Positions 29,251 to 40,181 are shown, counted from the stretch's first letter. The stretch: DNA of 64,000 nt from Nitratireductor sp. XY-223 (GCF_004959855.1 NZ_SPNT01000011.1:20834-84833), one strand, 5' to 3'. The notes: a model not told the origin generated them from the letters alone. Numbers and translations are program-made.

Positions 29251-32169
29251 ATGAGCGAACTCAAGACCATTTCGATCCGCGGCGCGCGCGAGCATAATCT
29301 CAAGAGCGTTGACCTCGACCTGCCCCGCAACACGCTGATCGTCATGACCGGTCTTTCCGGATCGGGAAAGTCGTCGCTCGCATTCGACACCATCTACGCG
29401 GAAGGCCAGCGCCGCTACGTGGAGAGCCTTTCCGCCTACGCCCGCCAGTTCCTGGAAATGATGCAGAAGCCCGATGTCGACCAGATCGACGGGCTGTCAC
29501 CGGCGATATCCATCGAGCAGAAGACAACCTCGCGCAACCCGCGCTCGACCGTCGGCACCGTGACGGAAATCTACGATTACCTGCGACTGCTCTATGCACG
29601 CGTCGGCATCCCCTATTCGCCGGCCACCGGGCTTCCGATCGAAAGCCAGACCGTCAGCCAGATGGTCGACAGGGTCATGGCGCTCGAGGATGGCACACGG
29701 CTTTACGTGCTCGCGCCGCTGGTGCGCGGCCGCAAGGGCGAATACCGCAAGGAACTCGCCGATCTCATGAAGAAGGGCTTCCAGCGGGTCAAGGTGGACG
29801 GCGCCTACTACGAGATCGCCGACGCGCCGACGCTGGACAAGAAATACAAGCATGACATCGATGTCGTGGTGGATCGGGTTGTCGTGCGCGACGACCTCGC
29901 AACCCGGCTGGCGGACAGCCTGGAGACCTGCCTGCGGCTGGCGGACGGACTGGCCGTGGCCGAGTTCGCCGACAAACCGCTGCCGCAGGACGAGACCTCG
30001 GACGGCAGCGCCAACAAGTCGAAGAACGAGACCCACGAGCGCCTGGTGTTTTCCGAGAAGTTCGCCTGCCCGGTTTCCGGCTTCACGATCCCCGAAATCG
30101 AGCCGCGGCTGTTCTCGTTCAACAACCCGTTCGGCGCCTGCCCCACCTGTGACGGGCTCGGCACGCAGCAGAAGATCGATCCGGCGCTGATCATCCCGGA
30201 ACCTGGGCGCACGCTCAGGGACGGCGCCATCGCGCCGTGGGCGAAGTCCAGTTCGCCCTACTACGGTCAGACACTGGAAGCACTCGGCCGCCATTTCGAT
30301 TTCAAGCTCGGCGACCGGTGGAACGAACTTTCCGATGAAGCGCGGGACGCCATCCTCAACGGCACCGGCGACAAGATCGACTTCCACTACGACGACGGCC
30401 TGCGGTCCTATAAGACGTCGAAGACCTTCGAGGGCATCATCCCGAACCTCGAACGGCGCTGGAAGGAAACGGATTCGTCCTGGGCGCGCGAGGAGATCGA
30501 GCGCTACATGGCGGCGGCCCCCTGCCCGAGCTGCGGCGGCTACCGCCTGAAGCCGGAAGCAATGGCCGTCAAGATCGACGGCCTGCATGTCGGCAACGTG
30601 ACTGAGATGTCGATCCGCGAGGCGGGCACCTGGTTCGACGGCCTGCCGGACCGGCTGACCGACAAGCAGAACGAGATCGCCGGCCGCATCTTCAAGGAGA
30701 TCAAGGACCGGCTGAAGTTCCTCAACGATGTCGGGCTCGACTATCTGACGCTGTCGCGCAATTCGGGAACGCTGTCGGGCGGCGAGAGCCAGCGCATCCG
30801 CCTCGCCTCTCAGATCGGCTCCGGGCTGACCGGCGTGCTCTACGTATTGGACGAGCCATCCATCGGCCTGCACCAGCGCGACAATGCGCGCCTGCTGACG
30901 ACGCTCAAGCATCTGCGCGACATCGGCAACACCGTGATCGTCGTCGAGCACGATGAGGATGCCATCCTGTCGGCGGACCATGTGATCGATATCGGACCGG
31001 CGGCGGGTATCCACGGCGGCGAGATCGTCGCACAGGGCACGCCGCAGGACATCATGGCCGCGACGACCTCCCTGACGGGGCAGTATCTCTCCGGCGTGCA
31101 GGAAGTCGAGATTCCGGCGGAGCGCCGCAAGGTGGACAAGAAACGCCAGATCACGATTGTCGGCGCCAGCGCCAACAACCTCAAGGACATCACGGCGAGC
31201 ATCCCGCTCGGTGTCTTCACGGCCGTGACCGGCGTGTCGGGCGGCGGCAAGTCGACCTTCCTGATCGAAACGCTCTACAAGGCCGCGGCACGGCGCATCA
31301 TGGGCGCGCGCGACAATCCGGCGCCGCACGAACGCATCGACGGCCTGCAGCATATCGACAAGGTCATCGATATCGATCAGTCGCCGATCGGCCGCACGCC
31401 GCGGTCCAATCCGGCGACCTATACCGGTGCCTTTACGCCGATCCGCGACTGGTTCTCGGGCCTGCCGGAGGCGAAGGCGCGCGGCTATCAGCCGGGACGC
31501 TTTTCGTTCAACGTGAAGGGCGGGCGCTGCGAGGCCTGCCAGGGCGATGGCGTGATCAAGATCGAAATGCACTTCCTGCCGGATGTCTATGTAACCTGCG
31601 ATGTGTGTCACGGAAAGCGCTACAATCGCGAGACGCTCGAGGTCACATTCAAGGGCAAGTCGATCGCCGATGTCCTGGAGATGACCGTCGAGGAAGGCTG
31701 CGATTTCTTCTCGGCCGTGCCGGCGGTGCGCGACAAGCTGACGACGCTGAGGCGCGTCGGCCTCGGCTATATCAAGATCGGCCAGCAGGCCACCACCCTT
31801 TCGGGCGGCGAGGCACAGCGCGTGAAACTCGCCAAGGAGCTGTCGAAACGCTCGACCGGCCGTACGCTCTACATACTGGACGAGCCGACCACCGGCCTTC
31901 ATTTCCACGATGTCGCGAAACTGCTCGACGTGCTGCACGAGATCGTCAACCAGGGCAATTCGGTCGTGGTCATCGAGCACAATCTCGAGGTCATCAAGAC
32001 GGCGGATTACATTATCGACCTCGGTCCGGAAGGCGGCGATGGCGGCGGGGAAGTCGTTGCCACCGGCACGCCGGAACAGATCGTTGACCAGGAACGCTCC
32101 TACACGGGGCAGTTCCTGAAGGACCTGCTGCGAAGGCGGCCGTCAAAGAACATCGAAGCCGCGGAATAA
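29251..32169 (+). CDS. uvrA: Excinuclease ABC subunit A
   Basis: 972 aa. Damage-recognition ATPase of nucleotide excision repair. It has two ABC modules: Walker [10 protein letters not shown] and signature SGGESQR in the first, GVSGGGKST and SGGEAQR in the second. The zinc fingers use CPTCDG with CPSCGG and CEACQG with CDVCHG. The DNA-damage insertion domain is between them. GAAGGAG sets the ATG at 29251, five codons inside the longest frame. An SOS box is upstream. Confidence 0.98.
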   Translation: MSELKTISIRGAREHNLKSVDLDLPRNTLIVMTGLSGSGKSSLAFDTIYAEGQRRYVESLSAYARQFLEMMQKPDVDQIDGLSPAISIEQKTTSRNPRSTVGTVTEIYDYLRLLYARVGIPYSPATGLPIESQTVSQMVDRVMALEDGTRLYVLAPLVRGRKGEYRKELADLMKKGFQRVKVDGAYYEIADAPTLDKKYKHDIDVVVDRVVVRDDLATRLADSLETCLRLADGLAVAEFADKPLPQDETSDGSANKSKNETHERLVFSEKFACPVSGFTIPEIEPRLFSFNNPFGACPTCDGLGTQQKIDPALIIPEPGRTLRDGAIAPWAKSSSPYYGQTLEALGRHFDFKLGDRWNELSDEARDAILNGTGDKIDFHYDDGLRSYKTSKTFEGIIPNLERRWKETDSSWAREEIERYMAAAPCPSCGGYRLKPEAMAVKIDGLHVGNVTEMSIREAGTWFDGLPDRLTDKQNEIAGRIFKEIKDRLKFLNDVGLDYLTLSRNSGTLSGGESQRIRLASQIGSGLTGVLYVLDEPSIGLHQRDNARLLTTLKHLRDIGNTVIVVEHDEDAILSADHVIDIGPAAGIHGGEIVAQGTPQDIMAATTSLTGQYLSGVQEVEIPAERRKVDKKRQITIVGASANNLKDITASIPLGVFTAVTGVSGGGKSTFLIETLYKAAARRIMGARDNPAPHERIDGLQHIDKVIDIDQSPIGRTPRSNPATYTGAFTPIRDWFSGLPEAKARGYQPGRFSFNVKGGRCEACQGDGVIKIEMHFLPDVYVTCDVCHGKRYNRETLEVTFKGKSIADVLEMTVEEGCDFFSAVPAVRDKLTTLRRVGLGYIKIGQQATTLSGGEAQRVKLAKELSKRSTGRTLYILDEPTTGLHFHDVAKLLDVLHEIVNQGNSVVVIEHNLEVIKTADYIIDLGPEGGDGGGEVVATGTPEQIVDQERSYTGQFLKDLLRRRPSKNIEAAE

Positions 32170-32190
32170 ATTCTCGGGAGGAATTCTGAA

Positions 32191-32997
32191 ATGGCGCCCA
32201 CCGGTACAATCAGAGCTGGCATCGGCGGCTGGACGTTCGCCCCCTGGCGCGGCACGTTCTACCCCAAGGACGTGCGCCAGAAGGATGAGCTGAACTATGC
32301 CAGCAGCCAGCTTGCGACGATCGAGATCAACGGCACCTACTACGGCACACAAAAGCCCGCGACCTTCGCCAAATGGGCCAATGACGTGCCGGAGGGATTC
32401 GTCTTTTCGGTCAAGGGGAACCGTTTCGTCACCAACCGGCGCGTTCTGACAGAGGGCGCTGAATCCATGGAGCGGTTCCTCGGATCGGGCATCACTGAGC
32501 TCGGCGCGCATCTCGGGCCGATTCTTTGGCAATTCGCGCCAACGAAGAAATTCGATCCGGACGATTTCGGCGCCTTTTTGTCCATGCTGCCGCAGTCGCG
32601 GGACGGAGTGCCGCTGAAACACGCGCTCGAGGTGCGGCACGACAGCTTCTCATCACCGGAATTCGTGGCGCTGGCCGCGCGGCACGGCGCTGCGATCGTC
32701 TATTCACAGCACTTGAAGTACCCGGAAATCGCCGACGTCTCCGCGCCGTTCATCTATGCGCGCCTGCAAAAGGGCCAGGATGACATCCCGACCGCCTACC
32801 CTCCCGAGGATCTGGATCTATGGGCGCAGCGGGCCCGGACCTGGGCCGACGGCGGCGCGCCCGACGGGCTCTCCTATGCCGATGCAAATCATTCCGCTGA
32901 GGCGACGCCGCGCGATGTCTTCGTCTACTTCATTCATGAGGGCAAGATCCGTGCGCCGCAGGCCGCCATGGCGCTGCAGGAACGCTGCGCGGGCTAG
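32191..32997 (+). CDS. DUF72 domain-containing protein (YecE-like)
   Basis: 268 aa. A TIM-barrel-like family of unknown function. N-terminal IGGWTFAPWRGTFYP, then ASSQLATIEINGTYYGTQ, FVFSVKGNRFVTNRR, and ILWQFAPTKKFD are family hallmarks. GGGAGGAATT precedes the ATG. It follows uvrA by 21 bases and precedes chorismate mutase by 21, so it is possibly in the uvrA transcript. Confidence 0.92.
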   Translation: MAPTGTIRAGIGGWTFAPWRGTFYPKDVRQKDELNYASSQLATIEINGTYYGTQKPATFAKWANDVPEGFVFSVKGNRFVTNRRVLTEGAESMERFLGSGITELGAHLGPILWQFAPTKKFDPDDFGAFLSMLPQSRDGVPLKHALEVRHDSFSSPEFVALAARHGAAIVYSQHLKYPEIADVSAPFIYARLQKGQDDIPTAYPPEDLDLWAQRARTWADGGAPDGLSYADANHSAEATPRDVFVYFIHEGKIRAPQAAMALQERCAG

Positions 32998-33018
32998 TTA
33001 TTCCACGAGGATCAACGG

Positions 33019-33324
33019 ATGACGGCTGAAACGCCCGAGCAATGTGCGGACATGTGCCAGGTCCGCGCACAGATCGACCGGCTGGACAGGGAACTGGTCG
33101 CGCTCCTGGCAGTGCGTTCCCGCTATATCGACCGCGCCGCCGAGATCAAGAAGCAGGCCGGTCTTCCCGCCGATATCGGATGGCGTGTGGAAGAGGTGGC
33201 GATGAATGCGCGCCGCAACGCCGAGGCCGACGGATTTGACGCGGATCTGGCCGAACGGCTTTGGCGGCAGCTCATCGCATGGTCGATCGATCGCGAGAAC
33301 GAGGTGCTCGAATCGGCCGATTAG
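33019..33324 (+). CDS. Chorismate mutase (AroQ type)
   Basis: 101 aa. All-helical AroQ fold that rearranges chorismate to prephenate for Phe/Tyr synthesis. Active-site residues are in VRAQIDRLDRELVALLAVRSRYI (N-terminal Arg) and AAEIKKQ (Lys). The second Arg is in RVEEVAMNARRNAEADG. There is no signal peptide, so it is cytoplasmic. It is a stand-alone mutase, not fused to prephenate dehydratase. Its stop abuts the convergent cupin gene. Confidence 0.92.
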   Translation: MTAETPEQCADMCQVRAQIDRLDRELVALLAVRSRYIDRAAEIKKQAGLPADIGWRVEEVAMNARRNAEADGFDADLAERLWRQLIAWSIDRENEVLESAD

Positions 33325-33678
33325 CTATTGGTCGTCCGGTTCGTGATGCACCGCCAGCCAGACCGTGGGCGGGTTGTCCTGCGTCCAGGTCACGCGGTGC
33401 CGGCAATGGGCGGGCAGCCGGATCCAGTCCCCGACGGTGAGCGATCTCTCTTCGGATTCGCCCTCGATCTGCAGCCGCGCCGCCCCGGCAAGCACCACGA
33501 CCCATTCATCGTCGTCCTGATCGTACCAGTCGTCCTCGGCCGTCACCTGGCCGGTCGAAACGATCCGCTCGATGCGCATACCCGGCGCGCTCTGCAGCGT
33601 GTCGAATATTTCCCCTTCCACCTTATCGCCCGGCAAGCCGGAGAAGAGGTTGCCGACACTCGGATGACGCTTATTCAT
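33325..33678 (-). CDS. Cupin domain-containing protein
   Basis: 117 aa from the ATG at 33678. Cupin motif 1 is degenerate (EDDWYDQDDDEWVVVLAGAARLQIEGE). Motif 2 is DWIRLPAHCRHRVTWTQ. His and acidic residues could hold a metal. The function is not assignable. The frame continues upstream into nnr, but that part is the shadow of nnr. It begins 11 bases after the nnr stop, so both are probably in one unit. Confidence 0.85.
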   Translation of the reverse strand: MNKRHPSVGNLFSGLPGDKVEGEIFDTLQSAPGMRIERIVSTGQVTAEDDWYDQDDDEWVVVLAGAARLQIEGESEERSLTVGDWIRLPAHCRHRVTWTQDNPPTVWLAVHHEPDDQ

Positions 33679-33688
33679 CTTCCAGCCC

Positions 33689-35191
33689 CTAGTCCAAATA
33701 TCCGGTTGGCGCCGGGATGCTGTCCGGCAGGTCATCGGCGGTAAGGCCCTCTCCCGCCCGCTCTCCTGCTTCGCCATGCATGTAGGCCCCGATCGCCGCC
33801 GCCTCGAACGCTGGCACATGCTGGACCAGCAGCGCACCGATGATGCCTGCGAGGCAATCGCCGGAGCCGGCCGTCGCAAGCCAGGGCGGCGCGTTGTCGT
33901 TGATGACGGCCCGGCCGTCCGGTGCTGCGACGACCGTGTCGGCCCCCTTGAAAAGCACCACCGCGCCGGAACGGTCGGCCGCCTCGCGCGCACGGTCGAC
34001 CTTGGAGAGCGAAGCGTTGGCCGCCAGGTCCGGAAACAGGCGCGAGAACTCGCCGTCATGCGGCGTGAGGACGACCGGTGCGGAACCGTCCGCAATCACC
34101 GAGAACAGTTCCTTCGGATCGTCCCTGAATGACGTGATGCCGTCGGCGTCCAGAACCAGCGCGCGGTCTGCTTCAACGATCGCTCGCGCGAACGCCCTGG
34201 CCCTGTCTCCGACACCGAATCCCGGCCCCAGCACGAAACCGTTCAGGCGTTGATCCTGCAGCAGCGTGCCGAGGTCTTCGTCATTGTCGATCCCGCGCAG
34301 CATGATCGCTGTCAGGTGGGTTGCATTGGCTGCGATTGCGGATGACGGGGCAAGAACGGTGACCAGACCCGCCCCGGCGCGCAGCCCGCATCGGGCCGCC
34401 AGCCTTGCGGCGCCGGTCTGGGCAAAGCCCCCGCTGAAAACACAAAGGTGCCCCCGGCCGTATTTGTGGCCCGACACGTCGGGCACGGGCAGTTCATGGT
34501 CCCAGATCTCGGGTGTGTTGAGCCAAAGCCCTTCTTCCTCCGCGTCGATTTCACGCTGCGGAATGCCGATATCGACAAGATGGACGGTGCCGCAATGGCT
34601 GCCGCCCGGCATGAGGAAATGACCGGGCTTGTAGGCGGCGAAGGTGACCGTGTGATCGGCCGACAGGGCAACGCCCTGAACCTGGCCGGTGCGCCCCGAG
34701 ATGCCGGAGGGCAGATCGGCGGACACGACCGGCAGTTCCGAGGAGACGACCGCCATGATGGCCTCGGCGACCTGCCCGTCGATCGGACGGTCGAGACCGG
34801 CGCCGAAAAGCGCATCGACAATGACCTCATCGTCGCGCCAGTCGAGATCGGCCAGCGCGTGGATGTTGCCGGGCCAGTCATCGCGCGCCTTCGCCGCGTC
34901 GCCTTTCAGTTGCTCCGGGTCCACGGAAGAATAGAGCCTGACCGGCATGCCGGCATCCAGGAGGTTCCGCGCCGCCACATAACCGTCCCCGCCATTGTTG
35001 CCCGGCCCGCACAGAACGACGGCGCCCGCGGCCTCTGCGTAGTGCTCTAGAACACACGCCGAAATCGCTGCGCCTGCGATGAGCATCAGCCTGTATCCGT
35101 CGATGCCGGAGCGGATTGCGGCGCTGTCAACTGCGCCCATCGCCCTGGGGGTCAATATCGGCTGGTATCCGCCTTCGTCCGAAGCTGCCAT
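33689..35191 (-). CDS. nnr: Bifunctional NAD(P)HX epimerase / ADP-dependent dehydratase
   Basis: 500 aa. Repairs hydrated NAD(P)H. The N-terminal YjeF epimerase domain (about 1-210) has VVLCGPGNNGGDGYVAAR and SADLPSGISGRTG. The C-terminal ribokinase-like dehydratase (about 230-495) has VVLTPHDGEFSRLF, VLFKGADTVVAAPDGR, and NDNAPPWLATAGSGDCLAGIIGA given here as overlapping parts. The fusion is the common bacterial form. Divergent from glnB. Confidence 0.95.
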   Translation of the reverse strand: MAASDEGGYQPILTPRAMGAVDSAAIRSGIDGYRLMLIAGAAISACVLEHYAEAAGAVVLCGPGNNGGDGYVAARNLLDAGMPVRLYSSVDPEQLKGDAAKARDDWPGNIHALADLDWRDDEVIVDALFGAGLDRPIDGQVAEAIMAVVSSELPVVSADLPSGISGRTGQVQGVALSADHTVTFAAYKPGHFLMPGGSHCGTVHLVDIGIPQREIDAEEEGLWLNTPEIWDHELPVPDVSGHKYGRGHLCVFSGGFAQTGAARLAARCGLRAGAGLVTVLAPSSAIAANATHLTAIMLRGIDNDEDLGTLLQDQRLNGFVLGPGFGVGDRARAFARAIVEADRALVLDADGITSFRDDPKELFSVIADGSAPVVLTPHDGEFSRLFPDLAANASLSKVDRAREAADRSGAVVLFKGADTVVAAPDGRAVINDNAPPWLATAGSGDCLAGIIGALLVQHVPAFEAAAIGAYMHGEAGERAGEGLTADDLPDSIPAPTGYLD

Positions 35192-35462
35192 GGTCTACTC
35201 GCCTATCCTGCGATTCACGGTGCCAGCGACAATATCAATGCTGGGAAATTCATGAACAGCAATCGCACCTCCTATTTGATTATAATTTGTGCATTTGCCT
35301 ATTTTTTGCGCAATTGCGTGAGGCTAATTTTTAGGCAACCTTGCCGGAGCGGGCGCACTGCCCCGTCAGCAAGCGTTTGAATTTTGCCGCTTTTGCCGCC
35401 GATATTGCCGAAAATCTCCGGACCGCGAAAAAAGCGCGGAAAAATCACCGTCAGATATCAAA

Positions 35463-35479
35463 CTGGCACGGCATATGCA
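35463..35479 (+). promoter_or_regulatory. Sigma54 (RpoN) promoter of glnB-glnA
   Basis: CTGGCACGGCATATGCA has GG (35465-35466) and GC (35477-35478) exactly ten bases apart, matching TGGCAC-N5-TTGCA with a single mismatch. The start point would be near 35490, 70 bases before the glnB ATG. This implies NtrC-dependent induction under nitrogen limitation. The rest of 35192-35462 has no gene. A CGCAATTGCG palindrome at 35309-35318 is a possible upstream activator site. Confidence 0.85.
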
Positions 35480-35502
35480 TTTGCGTGTGAAGGTGGAGAT
35501 AA

Positions 35503-35898
<396 letters not shown>

Positions 35899-35956
35899 TC
35901 GGCGCCGAAACCGTTCGGTGCGCGACCACAACCACTCTGGAAACTAGGAAAATTAA

Positions 35957-37366
35957 ATGACCAGTGCCTCTGATATCCTCAAGCAGATGAAAGACAATGA
36001 CGTGAAATTCGTCGACCTGCGGTTCACCGATCCGCGCGGCAAGATGCAGCATGTGACGATGGATGCGGCCGTGGTCGACGAAGACATGTTCGCCGACGGC
36101 ATCATGTTCGACGGATCCTCGATCGCCGGCTGGAAGGCGATCAACGAATCCGACATGGTGCTGATGCCCGACACGGAGACGGTCCATTCGGACCCGTTCT
36201 TTGCCCAGTCCACGCTCGCCATCATGTGCGACATCCTGGATCCGATTTCCGGAGAGCCCTACAACCGCGACCCCCGCGGAACGGCCAAGAAGGCGGAAGC
36301 CTATCTGCAGGCGTCGGGCATCGGTGATACGGTCTATGTCGGTCCGGAAGCCGAGTTCTTCGTCTTCGACGATGTGCGCTTCACGGTCGATCCGTACAAC
36401 ACGGGATTTGTCCTCGACAGTTCGGAACTTCCCTCCAACAGCGGCTCCGAATACGAGATCGGCAACCTGGCGCACCGTCCGCGCACCAAGGGCGGCTACT
36501 TCCCCGTACCGCCGGTCGACAGCGCCCAGGACATGCGCTCCGAGATGCTGACGGTCATGACTGAAATGGGCCTCACGGTCGAGAAGCACCACCACGAGGT
36601 CGGCGCCGCCCAGCACGAGCTCGGCATCATGTTCGACACCATGACCCGCAATGCCGACAAGATGCAGATCTACAAGTATGTCGTCCACCAGGTCGCCAAC
36701 GCCTATGGTAAAACCGCGACATTCATGCCCAAGCCGGTTTACGGCGACAACGGCACGGGCATGCATGTGCACCAGTCGATCTGGAAAGGCGGCAAGCCGA
36801 CCTTTGCCGGCGACGAATATGCCGGCCTGTCGGAGACCTGCCTCTACTATATCGGCGGCGTCATCAAACACGCCAAGGCGCTGAACGCGCTGACCAACCC
36901 GTCGACCAACTCCTACAAGCGACTGGTCCCGGGCTACGAGGCACCGGTGCTGCTGGCCTATTCGGCGCGCAACCGCTCCGCATCCTGCCGCATTCCCTTC
37001 GGCTCGTCGCCGAAGTCGAAGCGCGTCGAGGTGCGTTTCCCGGACCCGGCGGCAAACCCCTACCTGGCGTTTGCCGGCATGCTGATGGCCGGCCTCGACG
37101 GCATCAAGAACAAGCTGCATCCGGGCGATGCGATGGACAAGGACCTCTACGACCTGCCGCCGCAGGAACTGAAGGAGATCCCCACCGTCTCGGCGTCGCT
37201 GCGCGAGGCCGTCGAAACGCTCGATGCGGACCGCGCGTTCCTGACCGCCGGCGGCGTCTTCTCGGACGACCAGATCGATGCCTATATCGAGCTGAAGATG
37301 GAAGAGGTCATCCGCTTCGAACACACGCCGCACCCGGTCGAGTTCGACATGTACTACTCCGTCTGA
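35957..37366 (+). CDS. glnA: Glutamine synthetase type I
   Basis: 469 aa. ATP-dependent amidation of glutamate, the main ammonia-assimilation enzyme. Signatures are [42 protein letters not shown] and [16 protein letters not shown]. The adenylylated Tyr is in DLYDLPPQE. Fifty-eight bases after glnB with an imperfect GCGCCGAA hairpin in between, so both share the RpoN promoter. A strong terminator follows. Confidence 0.98.
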   Translation: MTSASDILKQMKDNDVKFVDLRFTDPRGKMQHVTMDAAVVDEDMFADGIMFDGSSIAGWKAINESDMVLMPDTETVHSDPFFAQSTLAIMCDILDPISGEPYNRDPRGTAKKAEAYLQASGIGDTVYVGPEAEFFVFDDVRFTVDPYNTGFVLDSSELPSNSGSEYEIGNLAHRPRTKGGYFPVPPVDSAQDMRSEMLTVMTEMGLTVEKHHHEVGAAQHELGIMFDTMTRNADKMQIYKYVVHQVANAYGKTATFMPKPVYGDNGTGMHVHQSIWKGGKPTFAGDEYAGLSETCLYYIGGVIKHAKALNALTNPSTNSYKRLVPGYEAPVLLAYSARNRSASCRIPFGSSPKSKRVEVRFPDPAANPYLAFAGMLMAGLDGIKNKLHPGDAMDKDLYDLPPQELKEIPTVSASLREAVETLDADRAFLTAGGVFSDDQIDAYIELKMEEVIRFEHTPHPVEFDMYYSV

Positions 37367-37390
37367 ACCTCGGACGCACGCACAGGAAAG

Positions 37391-37415
37391 GCCGGGCCAA
37401 GAGCCCGGCTTTTTT
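37391..37415 (+). terminator. Rho-independent terminator of glnA
   Basis: GCCGGGC (37391-37397) pairs with GCCCGGC (37403-37409) around CAAGA, followed by six T (37410-37415). It ends the glnBA transcript. Confidence 0.92.
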
Positions 37416-37429
37416 GTGCCTGATTTACA

Positions 37430-38320
37430 CTAGCCCGCGTTTGCGAACATCCAGTTGAGCGTCTCGCGCCAGTCGACCATGCGGATCGGCGTTCCGTGAC
37501 TGCCGGTCTGGAACAGCACGAAGCGGATCGGGTAGATGCCTTCCGACGATGCGTAGCGGACCCGCCGGTAGAGCGCGTGCTGACCGCGCCAGTCGTAGAC
37601 GGTGTCGAGGCTTCCGTGGGCAAGGAGCACCGGAACGCCGGCATGGAATGCGGCGCTGCGCAGGAAGGCCTCGTCACCGGTCCCGCCAAGGATCACGATT
37701 CCGGCCAGGCGGGATGAAATGCCCGGGTCATTGCTGCCCTTCCAGCACAGCCTGCTGCCCATGGACCCGCACGCCAGGATAACGGGCGCGTTCGGCGCCG
37801 TGTGCCTGATATAGGTCACCAGGGTTTTCAGATAATTCAGGCCGGTGCCGTCGAAACTCGGTATCGTCGGCGCGTAGTAGACGCCGCCGCTTTTCACCGT
37901 CAGGTTCTTCAGCCGGTTGAAATTGCCGCCGAATGTCCAGTCCTTTACGCCAAGGCGTCTGTCCCCGCCGCGCCCGTGAATGAAGATGACCGCGAACCTG
38001 GCCTTCCTGCTCGGCCCGACCTCATAGGCTTCCACCGCGATATTTGACCCGCGGATCGTTATCGCCCTCTGCTGCCGCTTCGGCCGCAGCGAGACATAGT
38101 TGCGATGGGCGCGGATCTGCGGAACCTGATCCCGCCTGTCGATATCGCGTTCCTTTCGATAGTCGATCCGCAGGAAGGCGCCGCCGTCCTGGCTCTCCAG
38201 AACAGAGGGATAGGCAAAGAGCTTGTCCTTGTGGGGCCGAACGCTGATCGATTCGCCGAATACGGCCGTCGTCATGGCCGCAAGCAGGCAAATTACGGCT
38301 GTTGGTCGCAGCAATCTCAT
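37430..38320 (-). CDS. Exported alpha/beta-hydrolase family protein
   Basis: 296 aa from the ATG at 38320. A signal peptide (LLRPTAVICLLAAMTTAVFG) is followed by an alpha/beta-hydrolase core: FAVIFIHGRGGDRR (oxyanion region), ILACGSMGSRLCW (nucleophile elbow, GSMGS), VLLAHGSLDTVYDW (acid region) and FQTGSHGTP (His). The substrate is unknown. An upstream extension to 38407 lacks a signal-like start and is not used. Convergent with glnA, divergent from the glycine riboswitch. Confidence 0.8.
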   Translation of the reverse strand: MRLLRPTAVICLLAAMTTAVFGESISVRPHKDKLFAYPSVLESQDGGAFLRIDYRKERDIDRRDQVPQIRAHRNYVSLRPKRQQRAITIRGSNIAVEAYEVGPSRKARFAVIFIHGRGGDRRLGVKDWTFGGNFNRLKNLTVKSGGVYYAPTIPSFDGTGLNYLKTLVTYIRHTAPNAPVILACGSMGSRLCWKGSNDPGISSRLAGIVILGGTGDEAFLRSAAFHAGVPVLLAHGSLDTVYDWRGQHALYRRVRYASSEGIYPIRFVLFQTGSHGTPIRMVDWRETLNWMFANAG

Positions 38321-38465
38321 CTCCGCACGCCATTCACCCGTTGAGAAGTATTGATTCGACGGCAGTTTAATCAATGAATGGTGAATTTTCGGCACAATAG
38401 ATGACAATGCACCGTTATTCTACTAATCTGCCGCCGCCAGTTGGTGTTTCTTGAAGCATCAAACG

Positions 38466-38660
38466 TCGTCTGCGGGAGAGAGCACGGATCTTAGCGGATC
38501 CAGGCCGCCGAAGGGGAAAATGCCCATAATCTCTCAGGCAAAAGGACCGTAGACAGAAAGGCACTCTGGAAAGTCGGGGCAGCCGTCCCGCGCCGAAGGT
38601 GTAAGCGTTGCCGACAGAGTTCCGGTTGCGCGAGTCTCTCAGGCTCCAGACAGAGGGGCG
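38466..38660 (+). ncRNA. Tandem glycine riboswitch
   Basis: Two adjacent aptamers upstream of the glycine-cleavage genes. The first (about 38466-38556) has GCGGGAGAGAGC, GCCGCCGAAGG, TCTCAGGCAAAAGGACCG and GTAGAC. The second (about 38560-38660) has CTCTGGAAAGTC, CGCCGAAGGTGTAAGC, and TCTCTCAGGCTCCAGACAGAG shown here in part. P1 of aptamer 2 pairs TCTGGA (38565-38570) with TCCAGA (38645-38650). Glycine binding would raise expression of gcvTHP. Confidence 0.95.
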
Positions 38661-38704
38661 CTTAGTCCGCGCGAAAGCGCGGATATGCGCAACCATGTCT
38701 GGAG
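38644..38704 (+). promoter_or_regulatory. Riboswitch expression platform: P1 strand complementary to the gcvT ribosome-binding site
   Basis: CTCCAGAC (38644-38651), the 3' strand of P1 in aptamer 2, is the exact complement of GTCTGGAG (38697-38704), which contains the GGAG Shine-Dalgarno for the gcvT ATG at 38710. A GAAA-capped seven-bp hairpin (38666-38683) sits between them and lacks a T run. This suggests translational switching. Confidence 0.65.
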
Positions 38705-38709
38705 TGAAA

Positions 38710-39810
38710 ATGGCGAAACAATTACCACTGAAGGAACTGCATGTCGCCGCGGGTGCCCGTTTCGGGCCTTTCGCCGGGTACGACATGCCGATCACCTATC
38801 CGCTCGGCGTGATGAAGGAGCACCTTCACACGCGCGAGGCGGCCGGGCTGTTCGATATCTCACACATGTCGCATATCGAGGTTCGCGGCCCGCAGGCGGC
38901 AAACCTGATATCGCGTGCGTGTCCCTACGACGCGTCCGTTCAACCGCTACGGACCGGCCGCTATACCTACATGCTCAACGACCAGGGCGGTATGATCGAC
39001 GATCTGATCGTCAGCCGGCTCGGCGATGAACGCTTCCTCGTCGTTGCCAACGGCGCGTGCGCCGACAAGGACCTGGCACACCTGGAACAGATATCAGCCG
39101 ACTTCGATGCCACGGTCACGCACATCCCGCGGGTCTTTTTGGCATTGCAGGGTCCGAAAGCCGCGGAAGCGCTAGCGAAACTGATCCCGGCCAGCGGCAC
39201 GCTCGTCTTCATGCAGGTGACGGAACTGAGCGACGGGACGTTCCTGTCACGGTCCGGCTACACCGGCGAGGACGGTTTCGAGATCGGGCTCTCGCCGGAC
39301 GCCGCCGAGGATTTCGCAAAACAACTCGTCAGCGATCCGGCGGTCGAATGGATCGGACTTGGTGCCCGCGACAGCCTGCGCATCGAGGCGGGACTGCCGC
39401 TCTACGGACAGGACATGGATGAGGACACCGATCCCGCAACAGCGGGACTGATCTGGGCCGTGCCGAAAGACCTGCGCTCCGGCGGCGCCTATGTCGGCGC
39501 GCAGGCGCTCGCGGAAATCCTTGCCGGGGGCGTTTCCCGCAAACGCATCGGCCTTAAGCCAGAGGGACGCGCACCGGTGCGCGGCGGCTCGGTCCTGTTT
39601 GCCGGCGAAGCGCCGGATGCGCCGGAAATCGGCATCGTAACATCGGGCGGGTTCGGACCGTCCTGCGGCCATCCGGTGGCAATCGGCCGGATCGAAAAAT
39701 CAGCCGGCGCGGCCGGCGACCGCATATACGCAGATGTCCGCGGCAAGCGGCATGCCTGCAGCATCGAAAAACTACCCTTTGTCGAACACAACTACTTCCG
39801 AGGAGGCTAA
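38710..39810 (+). CDS. gcvT: Glycine cleavage system aminomethyltransferase (T protein)
   Basis: 366 aa. Moves the methylene of glycine from the lipoyl arm of GcvH to tetrahydrofolate, releasing ammonia. Motifs are [21 protein letters not shown] (in parts), [13 protein letters not shown] with the folate-site Asp region, YTGEDGFEI, and [20 protein letters not shown]. The ATG at 38710 has GGAG five bases upstream. Alternative starts at 38695 or 38608 lie in the riboswitch leader. Followed two bases later by gcvH. Confidence 0.96.
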   Translation: MAKQLPLKELHVAAGARFGPFAGYDMPITYPLGVMKEHLHTREAAGLFDISHMSHIEVRGPQAANLISRACPYDASVQPLRTGRYTYMLNDQGGMIDDLIVSRLGDERFLVVANGACADKDLAHLEQISADFDATVTHIPRVFLALQGPKAAEALAKLIPASGTLVFMQVTELSDGTFLSRSGYTGEDGFEIGLSPDAAEDFAKQLVSDPAVEWIGLGARDSLRIEAGLPLYGQDMDEDTDPATAGLIWAVPKDLRSGGAYVGAQALAEILAGGVSRKRIGLKPEGRAPVRGGSVLFAGEAPDAPEIGIVTSGGFGPSCGHPVAIGRIEKSAGAAGDRIYADVRGKRHACSIEKLPFVEHNYFRGG

Positions 39811-39812
39811 CC

Positions 39813-40181
39813 ATGGCGACCACGTATTTTACCGAAGATCATGAATGGATCCGCGTCGATGGCGAGGAGGCCGTTGTCGGCATTACGGACCATGCTCAGG
39901 AACAGCTGGGCGATATCGTCTTCGTCGAGCTGCCGGAGGCCGGCCAAAAGGTCGGCAAGGGCGATGCGGTCATCGTCGTGGAATCGGTCAAGGCGGCATC
40001 CGACGTTTACGCGCCGGTCACCGGCGAAGTCACCGCGGTCAACGACGCCCTGGAAGGGGAACCCGGCCTGATCAACGATTCCGCGCAATCAGACGGCTGG
40101 CTCATGAAACTGCGGCTCGATGATGCCTCGCAGCTCGAGGGTCTCATGGATGAAGCCGCCTACAAGGCGATGGTTGGCTGA
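39813..40181 (+). CDS. gcvH: Glycine cleavage system H protein
   Basis: 122 aa. Lipoyl carrier shuttling the aminomethyl group between GcvP, GcvT and the lipoamide dehydrogenase. The lipoylated Lys60 is in [30 protein letters not shown] is the conserved N-terminus. GAGGAGG precedes the ATG. The lipB product at 12002 is the likely first enzyme for its lipoylation. Confidence 0.98.
   Translation: MATTYFTEDHEWIRVDGEEAVVGITDHAQEQLGDIVFVELPEAGQKVGKGDAVIVVESVKAASDVYAPVTGEVTAVNDALEGEPGLINDSAQSDGWLMKLRLDDASQLEGLMDEAAYKAMVG

Noticed and set aside
29497..31980. 827-codon open frame on the minus strand
   Set aside because: Antisense shadow of uvrA. Low-complexity Asp/Arg/Val-rich translation without motifs.
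33679..34095. N-terminal extension of the cupin gene
   Set aside because: The frame is open, but the region is the out-of-frame shadow of nnr. The Arg/Ser-rich translation has no cupin similarity. The ATG at 33678 fits the domain.
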